Shown here: positions 25,922 to 34,210 of the stretch, piece by piece
Layout of the letters: each line of letters starts with the position of its first letter
How positions within the stretch are numbered: position 1 is the first letter of the stretch
Assembly (NCBI GenBank): GCA_963720735.1
Contig: CAVRGL010000005.1
Span: 124,001-188,000 of the forward strand
From: JBBRHQ01 sp963720735
GTDB lineage: Bacteria; Actinomycetota; Thermoleophilia; Solirubrobacterales; 70-9
Direction: 5' to 3'
Length of the DNA: 64,000 bases
Notes under the pieces: generated by a model
Databases searched by the model: none
What the model was told of the DNA's origin: nothing
What the model saw: the letters and a program-made list of their open reading frames with translations, nothing else
Translations under genes and position numbers: made by a program

Positions 25922-25938
25922 GGCGGCTGCGCCGCCTT
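25922..25938 (+). terminator. Hairpin after lipoprotein gene
   Basis: GGCGGC-TGC-GCCGCC, a perfect 6-bp stem with a 3-nt loop, followed by TT only. It begins 9 bp after the lipoprotein stop. Confidence 0.45.
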
Positions 25939-25947
25939 ACATGCCTC

Positions 25948-25972
25948 TGCCGGCGCTAACACCGCGCCGGCA
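25948..25972. terminator. Stem-loop between convergent genes
   Basis: TGCCGGCG and CGCCGGCA pair over 8 bp around a 9-nt loop, without a T-run. It lies 6 bp from the acpS stop and could end transcripts from both sides, in the U-less form common in high-GC actinobacteria. Confidence 0.5.
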
Positions 25973-25978
25973 TGACAG

Positions 25979-26338
25979 TCACCTGGCCACCGCCACGGCG
26001 GCCGCCATCTCGCCCGTGTGGGTGAGCGAGACGCTCACGTCGGAGATCCCGCGCTCGGCGGCGCTCTGAGCCGCTCGCCCGTGCAGGCGGATCGAGGGAG
26101 GCTCCCCCGCGATCACCTCGATCTCCCGCAAGCCGAGCGCGCCCCGCAGCCCGAGGGCCTTGAACACCGCCTCCTTGGCGGCGAAGCGGGCCGCCAGGTG
26201 CCGGGCGGGCCGGCCGCGCGAGCCGGCGTAGTCGAGCTCGGCGTCGGTGAACACGCGTCGCGCCAGGCCGGGGCGCCGGTCCAGGGCCCGCTCGAGGCGA
26301 TCGACCTCGAGCAGGTCGATTCCCACCCCGGCGCTCAT
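25979..26338 (-). CDS. acpS: Holo-[acyl-carrier-protein] synthase
   Basis: It transfers 4'-phosphopantetheine from CoA to acyl carrier protein. The 119-residue protein has the two magnesium and CoA motifs GIDLLEVDRLE (Asp near residue 7) and ARFAAKEAVFKALG near 49-62. Its C-terminal VSLTHTGEMAAAVAVA is typical. It starts 10 bp after the DUF3352 stop, so it is probably the last gene of the glmS-side transcript. Confidence 0.95.
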   Translation of the reverse strand: MSAGVGIDLLEVDRLERALDRRPGLARRVFTDAELDYAGSRGRPARHLAARFAAKEAVFKALGLRGALGLREIEVIAGEPPSIRLHGRAAQSAAERGISDVSVSLTHTGEMAAAVAVAR

Positions 26339-26348
26339 GCGGGCTGGC

Positions 26349-27902
26349 TCAGCCCCCGACCTTGAGCACGATCTTCGAGGTCGTCAGGTCGCCGGAGGTG
26401 CCGGCCCCGATCGCTGCGAAGTCGAGCTTCTGCAGGTAGGGCCTCGCCTGCAGGTAGTTGGAGTCCGAGCCGGCTCCCATCGACTCGGCCAGCTTCAGCA
26501 CGCTGGGGATGTCGATGAACCCGGCGAGGTCCGAACCGCCGAGCGACTTGGTGGCGTCGTCGAAGGCCGAGCTCGAGTCGAGCGTCTGCCCGGACCCGGA
26601 GAGCGCCTGCTGGGTTGCCTGCTGCCCGTAGCCGATGACGATCCGGTCGCCCTTGGCGACGACGTCGACGGGCTGCCGGCCCAGGTCCTGCGGATCGGTG
26701 ATCGAGAACCCTCCCGGGATCTGCCTGAACCCGCTGGTGCGCGCATTGCGCAGAAGGTCCGTCAGCTTGCCGAGGTTCTCGGAGGCGGCCTGCGGGTCCT
26801 TCGCCTCGATCACCAACGCGCCGCCCAGGTTTGAGCGCCCGGTTCCCTCGATGAACAGCCCGACGTCGCCGATCGAGGAGGCGATCTTGTCGACGTCGAT
26901 CCCCTGCTGGGCCAGCGCGCTCTTGAACTGACCCGGCGGGATGCTGCCCGGGATCCCGTTCTTGTCGAAGCCGTTGACGATCTTCTGTGCCTGCTTCCCG
27001 ACGTCCGGGGTGGCGAACGCCGCCCATGCGCCCCCGGGGAACGATCCGATGAAGTCGGTCAGCCCTGCGGCGTCGATGCCGCCACCGACATTGGTGCTGA
27101 CGTCGATCTCGATCTGGTCGGACGCGGCGACGACGCTCGCCAGGGCGGTCGAGTCGCTGAGGTTGTAGCCGAGCGAGTTGTAGAAGTCGAGCACCTGCTG
27201 GTCGACCTGGCCTCCCGCAGAGTTGATCAGCGCGCCGATGTCCACGTAGGCGTCGGCGACGGTCTCGTCGGGCGCGTTGGAGACCGCGTCCGTGTACTTG
27301 CTCGCATCCGCCAGCGAGTCCCCCTTCGAGCTGTCGACCGCGGACTCGAAGGTCTGCTTGTCCTCGGCCAGGACGACGAAATCGTCGACCACGCCGACCG
27401 TGGTCCCGTCCTTGGTGTCGGTCGAGTAGTCCACGCCCTGATAGGAGCCCTGGGTCACCGGAGAGTTCGAGGTCTGCGCCAGCTTGTCGACGAAGGCGTT
27501 GGCGGCGTCGTCGTCGGTGCTCTGGAACGCCGCGCCCCAGCCGGAGAAGTTGGCGCCGTCGTAATGCTGGAAGAAGATGCCCGCCTTCTCCCCGAGCCAC
27601 GGCTCGATGTCGTCCGCGAAGGTCATCTTGCCGCCGGACTGGGAGATTCCCGAGTCGATCTGATCGACGATCAGGCTGCCCGGGTCGCTGATCCCGGCCA
27701 GGTTCTTCGAGAGCTGCTCGATGTTGGTCTTCAGGCCCCCCTCCGGCCTCACCGTCGCCTCGACGAACAGAGGCGAGTTCGCGGGCGCCAGGTTGGCCGG
27801 ATCATCGCTGCCGCTGCTGCTGGAGCCTCCGCAGCCGGCGATCGCGAATGCCGTCAGGACGGCACTGGACAGGACGAGAGAGACGCGGTTTCGAGTAGTC
27901 AT
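26349..27902 (-). CDS. DUF3352 domain lipoprotein
   Basis: A 517-residue lipoprotein (lipobox AIAGC near residue 24) with a DUF3352 domain beginning PANSPLFVEATVRPEG near 43. The family is common in Thermoleophilia and other bacteria and is uncharacterised. The protein is Ser/Asp/Gly-rich, mixed alpha/beta, with no membrane helix after the signal, so it probably faces the cell wall. Upstream TACGAT lies 9 nt before the ATG. It follows glmS by 50 bp. Confidence 0.85.
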   Translation of the reverse strand: MTTRNRVSLVLSSAVLTAFAIAGCGGSSSSGSDDPANLAPANSPLFVEATVRPEGGLKTNIEQLSKNLAGISDPGSLIVDQIDSGISQSGGKMTFADDIEPWLGEKAGIFFQHYDGANFSGWGAAFQSTDDDAANAFVDKLAQTSNSPVTQGSYQGVDYSTDTKDGTTVGVVDDFVVLAEDKQTFESAVDSSKGDSLADASKYTDAVSNAPDETVADAYVDIGALINSAGGQVDQQVLDFYNSLGYNLSDSTALASVVAASDQIEIDVSTNVGGGIDAAGLTDFIGSFPGGAWAAFATPDVGKQAQKIVNGFDKNGIPGSIPPGQFKSALAQQGIDVDKIASSIGDVGLFIEGTGRSNLGGALVIEAKDPQAASENLGKLTDLLRNARTSGFRQIPGGFSITDPQDLGRQPVDVVAKGDRIVIGYGQQATQQALSGSGQTLDSSSAFDDATKSLGGSDLAGFIDIPSVLKLAESMGAGSDSNYLQARPYLQKLDFAAIGAGTSGDLTTSKIVLKVGG

Positions 27903-27952
27903 AGGCCGCGCATCGTAACGACGTGACCGACGTCAACTCCCCGGGCGGAAGG

Positions 27953-29809
27953 TCACTCGACCGTGACGGTCTTGGCCAGGTTGCGGGGCTGGTCGACGTT
28001 CAGCTCGTTGAGGCGGGCGATGTGGTAGGCGAGCAGCTGCAGCGGCAGGATGGCGAGGATCGGCTGCAGGATCCAGTCGCTGCGCGGAACCTGGATCGTC
28101 TGGTCGGCGACCTCCTCCACCCTGTCGCTGCCGGCGGTGGCGATCGCGATGGTGTCGGCGCCGCGGGCGCGGACCTCCTCGACGTTGGAGAGGACCTTCT
28201 CCAGCACGGGGCTGTCGGTGGCGACGCAGACCACCGGGGTCGAGGTGTCGAGCAGGGCGATCGGGCCGTGCTTCATCTCGCCGGCCGCGTAGGCGTCGGT
28301 TGGGATGTAGGAGATCTCCTTCAGCTTCAGCGCCCCCTCGAGGCAGACGGGGAGCCCGATGTGGCGGCCCAGATAGAGGAAGAAGCGCTGCTCGTGATGG
28401 CTGCGGGCGATCGCGCGCACCCGCTCGTCGACGCTCTCGATCGTCTGTCCGATCTTCGAGGGGATCTCCTTCAGCTCGACCACCAGCTCGGAGACGCGCT
28501 CCTCCGAGAGCGTGCCGCGGAGCTGCGCGAGGCGCAGGCCGAGCAGGTACATCGCCGCAACCTGGGCGACGAACGTCTTGGTCGCCGCCACCCCGATCTC
28601 CAGCCCGGCGCGGGTGTAGAGGACGGCGTCGGCGTCCCTGGTCGCCTGGCTGCCCATGATGTTGGTTATCGCCAGCACCCTCGCCCCGTTCTCGCGGGCC
28701 AGCCGCATCGCCGCCAGGGTGTCGGCGGTCTCGCCGGACTGGGTGATGCCGATCACCAGGTCACCCGTGCCGACCACCGGGTTGCGGTAGCGGTACTCGG
28801 AGGCGATGTCCATCTCCACCGGCACCCGGGCCCACTCCTCGATCGCGTAGCGGCCGACCAGACCCGCGTGGTAGGAGGTGCCGCAGGCGACGATCACGAT
28901 CCGGTTCAGGCCGCGCAGGAACTCGTCGTCGAGGTCGACCTCGGAAAGGTCGACGCCGTCGTCGGTCGGCAGCCGGTCGCCGATCGTCTCGGCGACGGCC
29001 TCGGCCTGCTCGTGGATCTCCTTCATCATGAAGGTCGGGTAGCCGCCCTTCTCCGCGGCGTCCTCGTCCCAGGTGACCTCCTCTGCCTCACGCTCCACCG
29101 GGGCGCCGGCGGCGTCGGTGATCCGGATCCCCGAGGCGTCGACGGTGACGATCTCGTTGTTCTCGATCAGCGTCACGCGCCGGGTCTCCGCCAGGAAGGC
29201 CGGGATCGCCGAGGCGAGGAAGGTCTCGCCCTCGCCGAGCCCGGCGATCAGCGGGCACTCCTTGCGCGCCCCGACCAGCACCTCGGGCTGATCGGCGCAG
29301 ACGGCGACGAAGGCGTAGTGGCCCCGGAGCTCGCCGAACGACACCCTGACGGCCTCGGTGATGTCGCCCTCGTAGTTGCGCTCGATCAGGTGGGCGACTA
29401 TCTCGGCGTCGGTCTCCGAGCTGAACCTGTGGCCATCCTCCTCGAGCTCGCGGCGCAGGGTGGCGTGGTTCTCGACGATCCCGTTGAGGACGATGTGGAT
29501 TCGGTCGGAGCAGTCGCTGTGGGGGTGGGCGTTCTCTTCGGTCACCCTGCCGTGGGTCGCCCAGCGGGTGTGTGCGACGCCGGTTGTCGGCGGGCGCTCG
29601 GCGATAGCGACCGCGCCTCCATTGGAATCGGCCTCCACGGCCGCCCGCAGGTTGGAGAGGTTGCCGACGGCGCGGACGGTCTCGATCCGCCCGTCGGCGA
29701 TCACCGAGACCCCCGCGGAGTCATAGCCGCGGTATTCGAGCTTCTCGAGGCCGGCGACCAGCAGTTCGCGGCACGGCCGGGAGCCCACGTATCCGACGAT
29801 TCCACACAT
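27953..29809 (-). CDS. glmS: Glucosamine-fructose-6-phosphate aminotransferase (isomerizing)
   Basis: It makes glucosamine-6-phosphate from fructose-6-phosphate and glutamine, the first step to UDP-GlcNAc. Cys2 of MCGIVGYVG is the glutaminase nucleophile. Two SIS domains follow: ACGTSYHAG and GITQSGETADT (near 300-370), and KHGPIALLD (near 500). The tail ends in LAKTVTVE. At 618 residues it is full length. It follows glmM by 70 bp, joining two consecutive pathway steps. Confidence 0.97.
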   Translation of the reverse strand: MCGIVGYVGSRPCRELLVAGLEKLEYRGYDSAGVSVIADGRIETVRAVGNLSNLRAAVEADSNGGAVAIAERPPTTGVAHTRWATHGRVTEENAHPHSDCSDRIHIVLNGIVENHATLRRELEEDGHRFSSETDAEIVAHLIERNYEGDITEAVRVSFGELRGHYAFVAVCADQPEVLVGARKECPLIAGLGEGETFLASAIPAFLAETRRVTLIENNEIVTVDASGIRITDAAGAPVEREAEEVTWDEDAAEKGGYPTFMMKEIHEQAEAVAETIGDRLPTDDGVDLSEVDLDDEFLRGLNRIVIVACGTSYHAGLVGRYAIEEWARVPVEMDIASEYRYRNPVVGTGDLVIGITQSGETADTLAAMRLARENGARVLAITNIMGSQATRDADAVLYTRAGLEIGVAATKTFVAQVAAMYLLGLRLAQLRGTLSEERVSELVVELKEIPSKIGQTIESVDERVRAIARSHHEQRFFLYLGRHIGLPVCLEGALKLKEISYIPTDAYAAGEMKHGPIALLDTSTPVVCVATDSPVLEKVLSNVEEVRARGADTIAIATAGSDRVEEVADQTIQVPRSDWILQPILAILPLQLLAYHIARLNELNVDQPRNLAKTVTVE

Positions 29810-29879
29810 GAGGAGAGGTCGGCAAAGGGTAGAGCGTTCCCGCGCGGCGCCCGGCGGACGGCGACGGCGCCCGCTGCTC

Positions 29880-31197
29880 CTAGGCGAGCTCCCGGCGCAC
29901 CACCTCGACCAGCCGCCCGGCGACCCGCTCCGCCTCCTCGGGCTCGGGCGCCTCGACCATCACCCTGACCAGCGGCTCGGTCCCGGAGGGGCGGACGAGC
30001 ACCCGCCCTCGCCCCTCCAGGTTTCGGGCCTCGACCTCCGCCGCCTCCCAGACCCCGGCCGCGCCGGCGACCTGCTCGAGGTCGGAGACCTCGACGTTGA
30101 CGAGCGTCTGCGGGAGCCTCTCCATCACCGTCGCGGAGGCGAGGTCGCGCCCGGCCAGTGCCTGCATGGTCAGCAGTGCGGCGCCGATCCCGTCGCCGGT
30201 CGGCGCGTAGTCCATGGCGATGATGTGCCCGGACTGCTCGCCGCCCAGCTTCCACTCGCGGGCCCGCAGCTGCTCGAGCACGTGGCGATCGCCGACCGGC
30301 GTCGTCGCCACCTCGACCCCGGCATCCTGCATCGCGCGGTGGAAGCCGTAGTTGGTCATCACGGTCACCGCGACCCCTCCGCCCAGCTCGCCCCGGCTCG
30401 CCAGGTGCCCGGCGGCGAGCGCGATCAGCTCGTCGCCGTCGTGGGCGGTCCCTGAACCGTCCACCGCAAGCACCCGGTCGCCGTCTCCGTCGAAGGCGAA
30501 GCCGATCGTCGCCTCGGAGCCCGCGATCGCCTCGCTCAGCAGCCCCAGGTGGGTGGAGCCGCAGTCCAGGTTGATGTTGCGCCCGTCTGGCTCTGCCGCC
30601 AGCGTCTCGACCCCGGCCCCGAGCCGCTCGAAGATCGCCGGAGCGGCGCCGTAGGTGGAGCCGTTGGCGCAATCGAGCATCACCCTCGTCCCGGAGAGGT
30701 CAAGCGGAAAGGCCTCCTCGAGGGCTCGCAGGTAGTCGCCGAGGCCCCCGTTCAGCTCCCGCACCCGGCCGAACCGGGCCGGGACCGGCGGTCGCGCCGT
30801 CGAGCAGCTGCTCGATCCGCGCCTCTGTCTCGTCGTCCAGCTTGTAGCCATCGCCCGAGAAGAACTTGATCCCGTTGTCGCCGAAGGGGTTGTGGGAGGC
30901 GGAGACGACGGCCGCCAGGTCGAGGCCGTGACGCCGGGCGAGGACCGCCGCCGCGGGGGTCGGCAGGACCCCGGCCATCAGGGCGTCGCCGCCCGCCTCG
31001 GCGATCCCCGCGGCCAGGGCGGCCTCGAGCATCGGGCCCGACTCGCGGGTGTCGCGGACGATCAGCACCTGCGGCCTCTCGGCCGGGCTCGCCGCCGTCG
31101 CGGCGCGGCCGAGGGACATCGCCAGCTCGGCCGTGATCGCGGTCCCGGCCTCGCCGCGGACGCCGTCGGTGCCGAAGTATCTGCGTTCCGTGGTCAG
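29880..31197 (-). CDS. glmM: Phosphoglucosamine mutase, interrupted by a frameshift
   Basis: It interconverts glucosamine-6-phosphate and -1-phosphate. The N-terminal half has YFGTDGVRGEAG and the phosphoserine loop VSASHNPFGDNGIKFF. The C-terminal half has FDGDGDRVLAVD, GGEQSGHI and RPSGTEPLVRVM, the complete set of motifs. The two halves are in different frames: the first leaves the family at LLDG and the second begins at PPVPARFGRVREL, so a single-base change lies about 30783-30800. CTG 31197, overlapping the rpsI stop (CTGA), is the only available start. An essential gene would hardly be broken, so a sequence error is likely. Confidence 0.88.
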
Positions 31198-32096
31198 CGC
31201 TTCGAGAACTGCGGCTTCTTGCGGGCCTTCTTCAGCCCTGCCTTGCGGCGCTCCTTGACCCGGGCGTCGCGAGTGAGGAAGCCCCTCCGCTTGAGATCTC
31301 CCCGCAGCTCCGGGTCGATCTCGGTCAGCGCCCGCGCGATCCCGTGGCGAACCGCCCCGGCCTGGCCGCTGATCCCGCCGCCGTGGACGCGCACCCGCAC
31401 GTCGACGTTGCCCTCGTAGCCGGCAGAGGCCAGCGGCTGACACGCCATCGTCTGGTGCAGGGGACGGGGGAAGTACTCCTCGAGCTTGCGCTCGTTGATC
31501 TCGATCTTCCCCTCTCCTGGGGTGAGGATGACCCGGGCGATCGAGCGCTTGCGCTTCCCGGTCGCCACGTAGCGCGAGCCGCTCTCCATCTGCGCCGGGG
31601 CTCTGACCGCCGCGTCCTCCTCGGTGCCTTCGGTGTCGAGCTCGGCCTCGCGGCTGGCGCGCTCCTCCGCCTCCGCCTCGAGCCTCGCTCTCTCCTCGGC
31701 GCTGAGCTGGGCGTCGGGCTCGACTGCGATCGGCTCGAGGTCGGCGCCGGGGGGCAGGTCCGAGGAGCCGGTCTTGGTCTCCGTGCTCGCCGCCGGCGGA
31801 GCCTCCGGCTCGTCGCCCTCGGCGGCCGCGTCCGCGGCCAGGGCGACCTCGGGATCAATGCCCGTCACCTCCGAGGAACCACTGCCCGACGCGTCCTCGG
31901 AATCACTGCCCGACACCTCCTCCGCTTCGCGTCCGGGGGCGTCGGGGCTCGCGGCAGGCTGAGGTTGCTCTTCGGCTTCCTCGGCCTCGGTTGCGGCGTC
32001 CTCGGCCAGGGCCTCCTCGGGGGGAGGCGCCTCGGCTGAGGGCTCGGTCTCCTCGGCCTTCTGCTCGGGGGTCTCGGCGTTCTCTTCCTCGGCCAT
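31194..32096 (-). CDS. rpsI: Ribosomal protein S9 with long acidic N-terminal extension
   Basis: The S9 domain occupies about residues 173-300: GKRKRSIARVILTPG, the YFPRPL segment, GGGISGQAGAVRHGIARAL and the C-terminal FSKR that reaches the P site. The first ~172 residues are Glu/Ala/Pro/Ser-rich, strongly acidic and probably disordered, with small repeats (SGSDSED, SGSGSSE). Normal S9 has about 130 residues, some actinobacterial forms a little more. The ATG directly follows the rplM TAG, fixing the start. The extension is in frame and free of stops over 516 bp. Confidence 0.96.
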   Translation of the reverse strand: MAEEENAETPEQKAEETEPSAEAPPPEEALAEDAATEAEEAEEQPQPAASPDAPGREAEEVSGSDSEDASGSGSSEVTGIDPEVALAADAAAEGDEPEAPPAASTETKTGSSDLPPGADLEPIAVEPDAQLSAEERARLEAEAEERASREAELDTEGTEEDAAVRAPAQMESGSRYVATGKRKRSIARVILTPGEGKIEINERKLEEYFPRPLHQTMACQPLASAGYEGNVDVRVRVHGGGISGQAGAVRHGIARALTEIDPELRGDLKRRGFLTRDARVKERRKAGLKKARKKPQFSKR

Positions 32097-32543
32097 CTAC
32101 TTCTCGACCTTCATCGGTTTGGGGGTCTGCGCCTGGTGGGGGTGATCCGGGCCGGCGTAGACCTTCAGCTTGCGCAGCTGCTGGCGCGCCAGGCGGTTTC
32201 TCGGCAGCATGCCCTTGACCGCCTTGCGGATGACCTCCTCGGGGCGGCGCTCCAGCATCTCGCCCAGCGTCCGCGACTTGATCCCGCCGGGGTAGCCGGT
32301 GTGGCGCCAGTAGGTCTTCGCCTCGAGCTTGTTGCCGGTGACGTGGATCTTCTCGGCGTTGACGACGATCACGAAGTCCCCGGTGTCGATGTGGGGGGTG
32401 TACTCGGGCTTCAGCTTGCCGCGCAGCGCATCGGCGATCCGGGTCGCCAGCCGCCCCAGGGTCTGACCCTCGGCATCGACGACGTACCAGTCGCGCTGGC
32501 GGTTGCTCGGAGTCGCAACGAAGGTCTTCGTCATCTCGATCAA
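32097..32543 (-). CDS. rplM: Ribosomal protein L13
   Basis: A 148-residue 50S protein with WYVVDAEGQTLGRLATRIAD, GDFVIVVNAEKI and TYWRHTGYPGGIK motifs of L13. ATG 32543 and ATG 32534 are both possible; the first adds three residues. It begins the rplM-rpsI-glmM run, an order conserved in actinobacteria. The promoter must lie in the 412-bp gap shared with the M23 peptidase gene. Confidence 0.98.
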   Translation of the reverse strand: MIEMTKTFVATPSNRQRDWYVVDAEGQTLGRLATRIADALRGKLKPEYTPHIDTGDFVIVVNAEKIHVTGNKLEAKTYWRHTGYPGGIKSRTLGEMLERRPEEVIRKAVKGMLPRNRLARQQLRKLKVYAGPDHPHQAQTPKPMKVEK

Positions 32544-32638
32544 AAGCCGCGCGGGCAGCCAGTTGCGGCCCCGGCGCGGCTGGCGGATGATAGCCGTCGC
32601 GACACGCCCGCGCAGCCCCAGCCGGGCTCAAGCGGAGG

Positions 32639-32683
32639 GTGGGACCTTTCAGACGTCTATATGGCGGTTCAAAGGTCCCACGT
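32639..32683. repeat. Palindromic intergenic repeat, copy C
   Basis: A 45-bp copy in inverted orientation relative to copies A and B: GTGGGACCTTTCAGACG, centre TATAT, then GGCGGTTCAAAGGTCCCACGT. It differs from copy B at a few positions only. It lies between divergent genes, 95 bp before rplM, so it cannot be just a convergent-gene terminator. Confidence 0.75.
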
Positions 32684-32716
32684 CGGCCCGGGTTGGGGCG
32701 CGTGCTGCGGTTCGCA

Positions 32717-32775
32717 TCGATTCCGTCGCAGTGACCTGCGCCGCCGTTCGATTCCGTCGCAGTGACCTGCGCCGC
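32717..32775 (+). repeat. Tandem 28-bp direct repeat in the M23 peptidase promoter
   Basis: The same 28 bp occurs at 32717-32744 and 32748-32775, beginning TCGATTCCGTCGCAGTGACC, with a period of 31 bp (close to three helical turns). The second copy ends 3 bp before the TATACT -10 box, so it covers the -35 region. This is a likely pair of activator or repressor sites. Confidence 0.75.
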
Positions 32776-32778
32776 GGT

Positions 32779-32784
32779 TATACT
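32779..32784 (+). promoter_or_regulatory. -10 box for the riboswitch-M23 peptidase transcript
   Basis: TATACT, an almost perfect -10 hexamer in a GC-rich setting. A start about 7 nt later would fall at about 32791, right at the 5' edge of the riboswitch. The -35 region (TCGCAG or nearby) is poor, consistent with help from a factor binding the 28-bp repeats. Confidence 0.6.
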
Positions 32785-32792
32785 GCCGCGCC

Positions 32793-32936
32793 AGTTGTGC
32801 CGAATCCCGGTCGGTCTGGCCAGCCGGGAGCGGAGGAACCGCAGAGGCCTTTGCAGGTCTCAGGGGCGAATCGGCCGAAGCAAGTGCCGTAGCGCAGCTC
32901 TTTCAGCGCGAGCCCGACAGCTAACTCCGCAGGCCG
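32793..32936 (+). promoter_or_regulatory. c-di-AMP riboswitch (ydaO/yuaA type)
   Basis: The leader carries the conserved ydaO blocks in order: GCCGAATCCCGGTC (from 32799), CCGGGAGCGGAGGAACCGC (32824-32842), GGGGCGAATCGGCCGAAG (32863-32880), CAGCTCTTTCAGCGCGAGC and CCGACAGCTAACTCCGCAGG (ending 32933). The class binds cyclic di-AMP and in actinobacteria usually precedes cell-wall hydrolase genes. Here it precedes an M23 peptidase. Binding normally turns expression off. Confidence 0.85.
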
Positions 32937-32955
32937 AAGAAAGAGAGGCAACGAC

Positions 32956-34134
32956 TTGGCCCCCAGCGAGGGCGCCCGGCGCAAGCCGGTGGCAACAGCG
33001 ATAACCGCAAGCGTGATCATGGCCCTGACCGGGGTCGCCGGCATCGCTTCGGCAGCGACCGGCTCCGGCGGCGGCGCCGTCGCACCCAGCGACCCCGTGG
33101 TGCGCGACGTGATCTGCATGACCGATTGCGTCGGGCTGCGCGAGGCGACGGTCGGCGGCAGCGTTCAGGTGACCGGAACCCATCTCGAGCGGGTCAGCAA
33201 GATGACCTTCACGGGCCGCCGCAAGAGAGTCGTCGCCGAGGTCACCGATTCGACCTCGACCACCGCCGAGGCGAATGTCCCGGCCGGCGCGGTTGACGGC
33301 AAGGTGCGGGTCAAGGACAACTACGGCAACTCCTCCGGCCTCTCCGACGCCGAGCTGGTGATCAAGCCGCGCAGCGAGCTGGGGAGCGCCGGCGACCTCG
33401 AGGTCGCCGAGGCCGAGACCACCCCCCGCCGGGCCTACTACTTCGGGGTCCGCTATCCCCATCTCACCTACATGATCCGCAGCGACCGCCACCTCAACGA
33501 CCTGCGCATCGACGTGGTCGGCAATGACGGCTCGGTCGTCCGCAGCTACTTCCGCGACAACGTTCCGGCGAACTCCACCCAGCAGGTCGGCTGGAACGGC
33601 AGGACCTCCTCCGGGCGGCCGGCGGCCAACGGGCCCTACTCGTTCCAGATCCGCTCCCAGAGCGGCACCCGCGCGCGCCGGGCCTCGAGCGCCTCCGCCA
33701 CCACCGGCTTCAAGCTCTACGGCTACATCTTCCCGCTGCGAGCCAGGCACACCTACGGGGACGGGATCGGGGCGCCGCGCGCCGGGCATACCCACGAGGG
33801 CCAGGACATCCTCTCGGCCTGCGGTCCGCGGATCGATGCCGCCCGCGGCGGCCGGGTCCAGTACGCCGGCTACCAGAGCGCCGCCGGCAACTACGTCGTG
33901 ATCGACGGCAAGAGCACCGGCCGGGACTTCGTCTACATGCACCTGATCCGCCCCTCGCCGCTCAAGGAAGGCCAGATCGTCCACACCGGCCAGAAGATCG
34001 GCAACGTCGGCGAGACCGGCGACGCGACCGGATGCCACCTTCACTTCGAGATGTGGTCCGCTCCGGGCTGGTACGAGGGAGGTCACTTCCTCAATCCCAC
34101 CCCGTCGCTGAAGCGCTGGGACCGCTACAGCTGA
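32956..34134 (+). CDS. Secreted M23 (LytM) peptidase with FlgD-like domain
   Basis: A 392-residue exported peptidase thought to cut peptidoglycan cross-links. Signal peptide or anchor is about 12-34. An IPT-like beta domain (about 50-138) and a FlgD Ig-like domain (about 165-240, WNGRTSSGRPAANGPYSF) follow. The M23 domain has zinc ligands in HEGQD (His280, Asp284) and HLHFE (His361, His363). TTG 32956 is set by the GAGAGG 7 nt upstream and the signal peptide. Expression is probably controlled by the c-di-AMP riboswitch, tying wall cutting to wall or osmotic stress. Confidence 0.9.
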   Translation: MAPSEGARRKPVATAITASVIMALTGVAGIASAATGSGGGAVAPSDPVVRDVICMTDCVGLREATVGGSVQVTGTHLERVSKMTFTGRRKRVVAEVTDSTSTTAEANVPAGAVDGKVRVKDNYGNSSGLSDAELVIKPRSELGSAGDLEVAEAETTPRRAYYFGVRYPHLTYMIRSDRHLNDLRIDVVGNDGSVVRSYFRDNVPANSTQQVGWNGRTSSGRPAANGPYSFQIRSQSGTRARRASSASATTGFKLYGYIFPLRARHTYGDGIGAPRAGHTHEGQDILSACGPRIDAARGGRVQYAGYQSAAGNYVVIDGKSTGRDFVYMHLIRPSPLKEGQIVHTGQKIGNVGETGDATGCHLHFEMWSAPGWYEGGHFLNPTPSLKRWDRYS

Positions 34135-34146
34135 CCCCCACCCCAA

Positions 34147-34188
34147 TCGAGTGAACGAACTCCGGCCCTCCGGTCTTCGTTCACTCGA
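34147..34188 (+). terminator. Long perfect hairpin after M23 peptidase gene
   Basis: TCGAGTGAACGAA pairs with TTCGTTCACTCGA over 13 bp. The loop can fold further through CCGG-CCCT-CCGG. It starts 12 bp after the peptidase stop. No T-run follows, so it is a U-less terminator or an mRNA-stabilising end. Confidence 0.6.
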
Positions 34189-34210
34189 CGCGTCGCAACC
34201 ACTAGATGGG

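Noticed and set aside
32741..32765. GTTCGATTCC, a tRNA T-loop-like sequence, within the tandem repeat
   Set aside because: Flanking bases cannot form the 5-bp T stem and there is no acceptor, D or anticodon arm around it.
32717..32775. Possible CRISPR-like repeat pair
   Set aside because: Only two copies with a 3-bp spacer and no cas genes; better explained as a promoter element.
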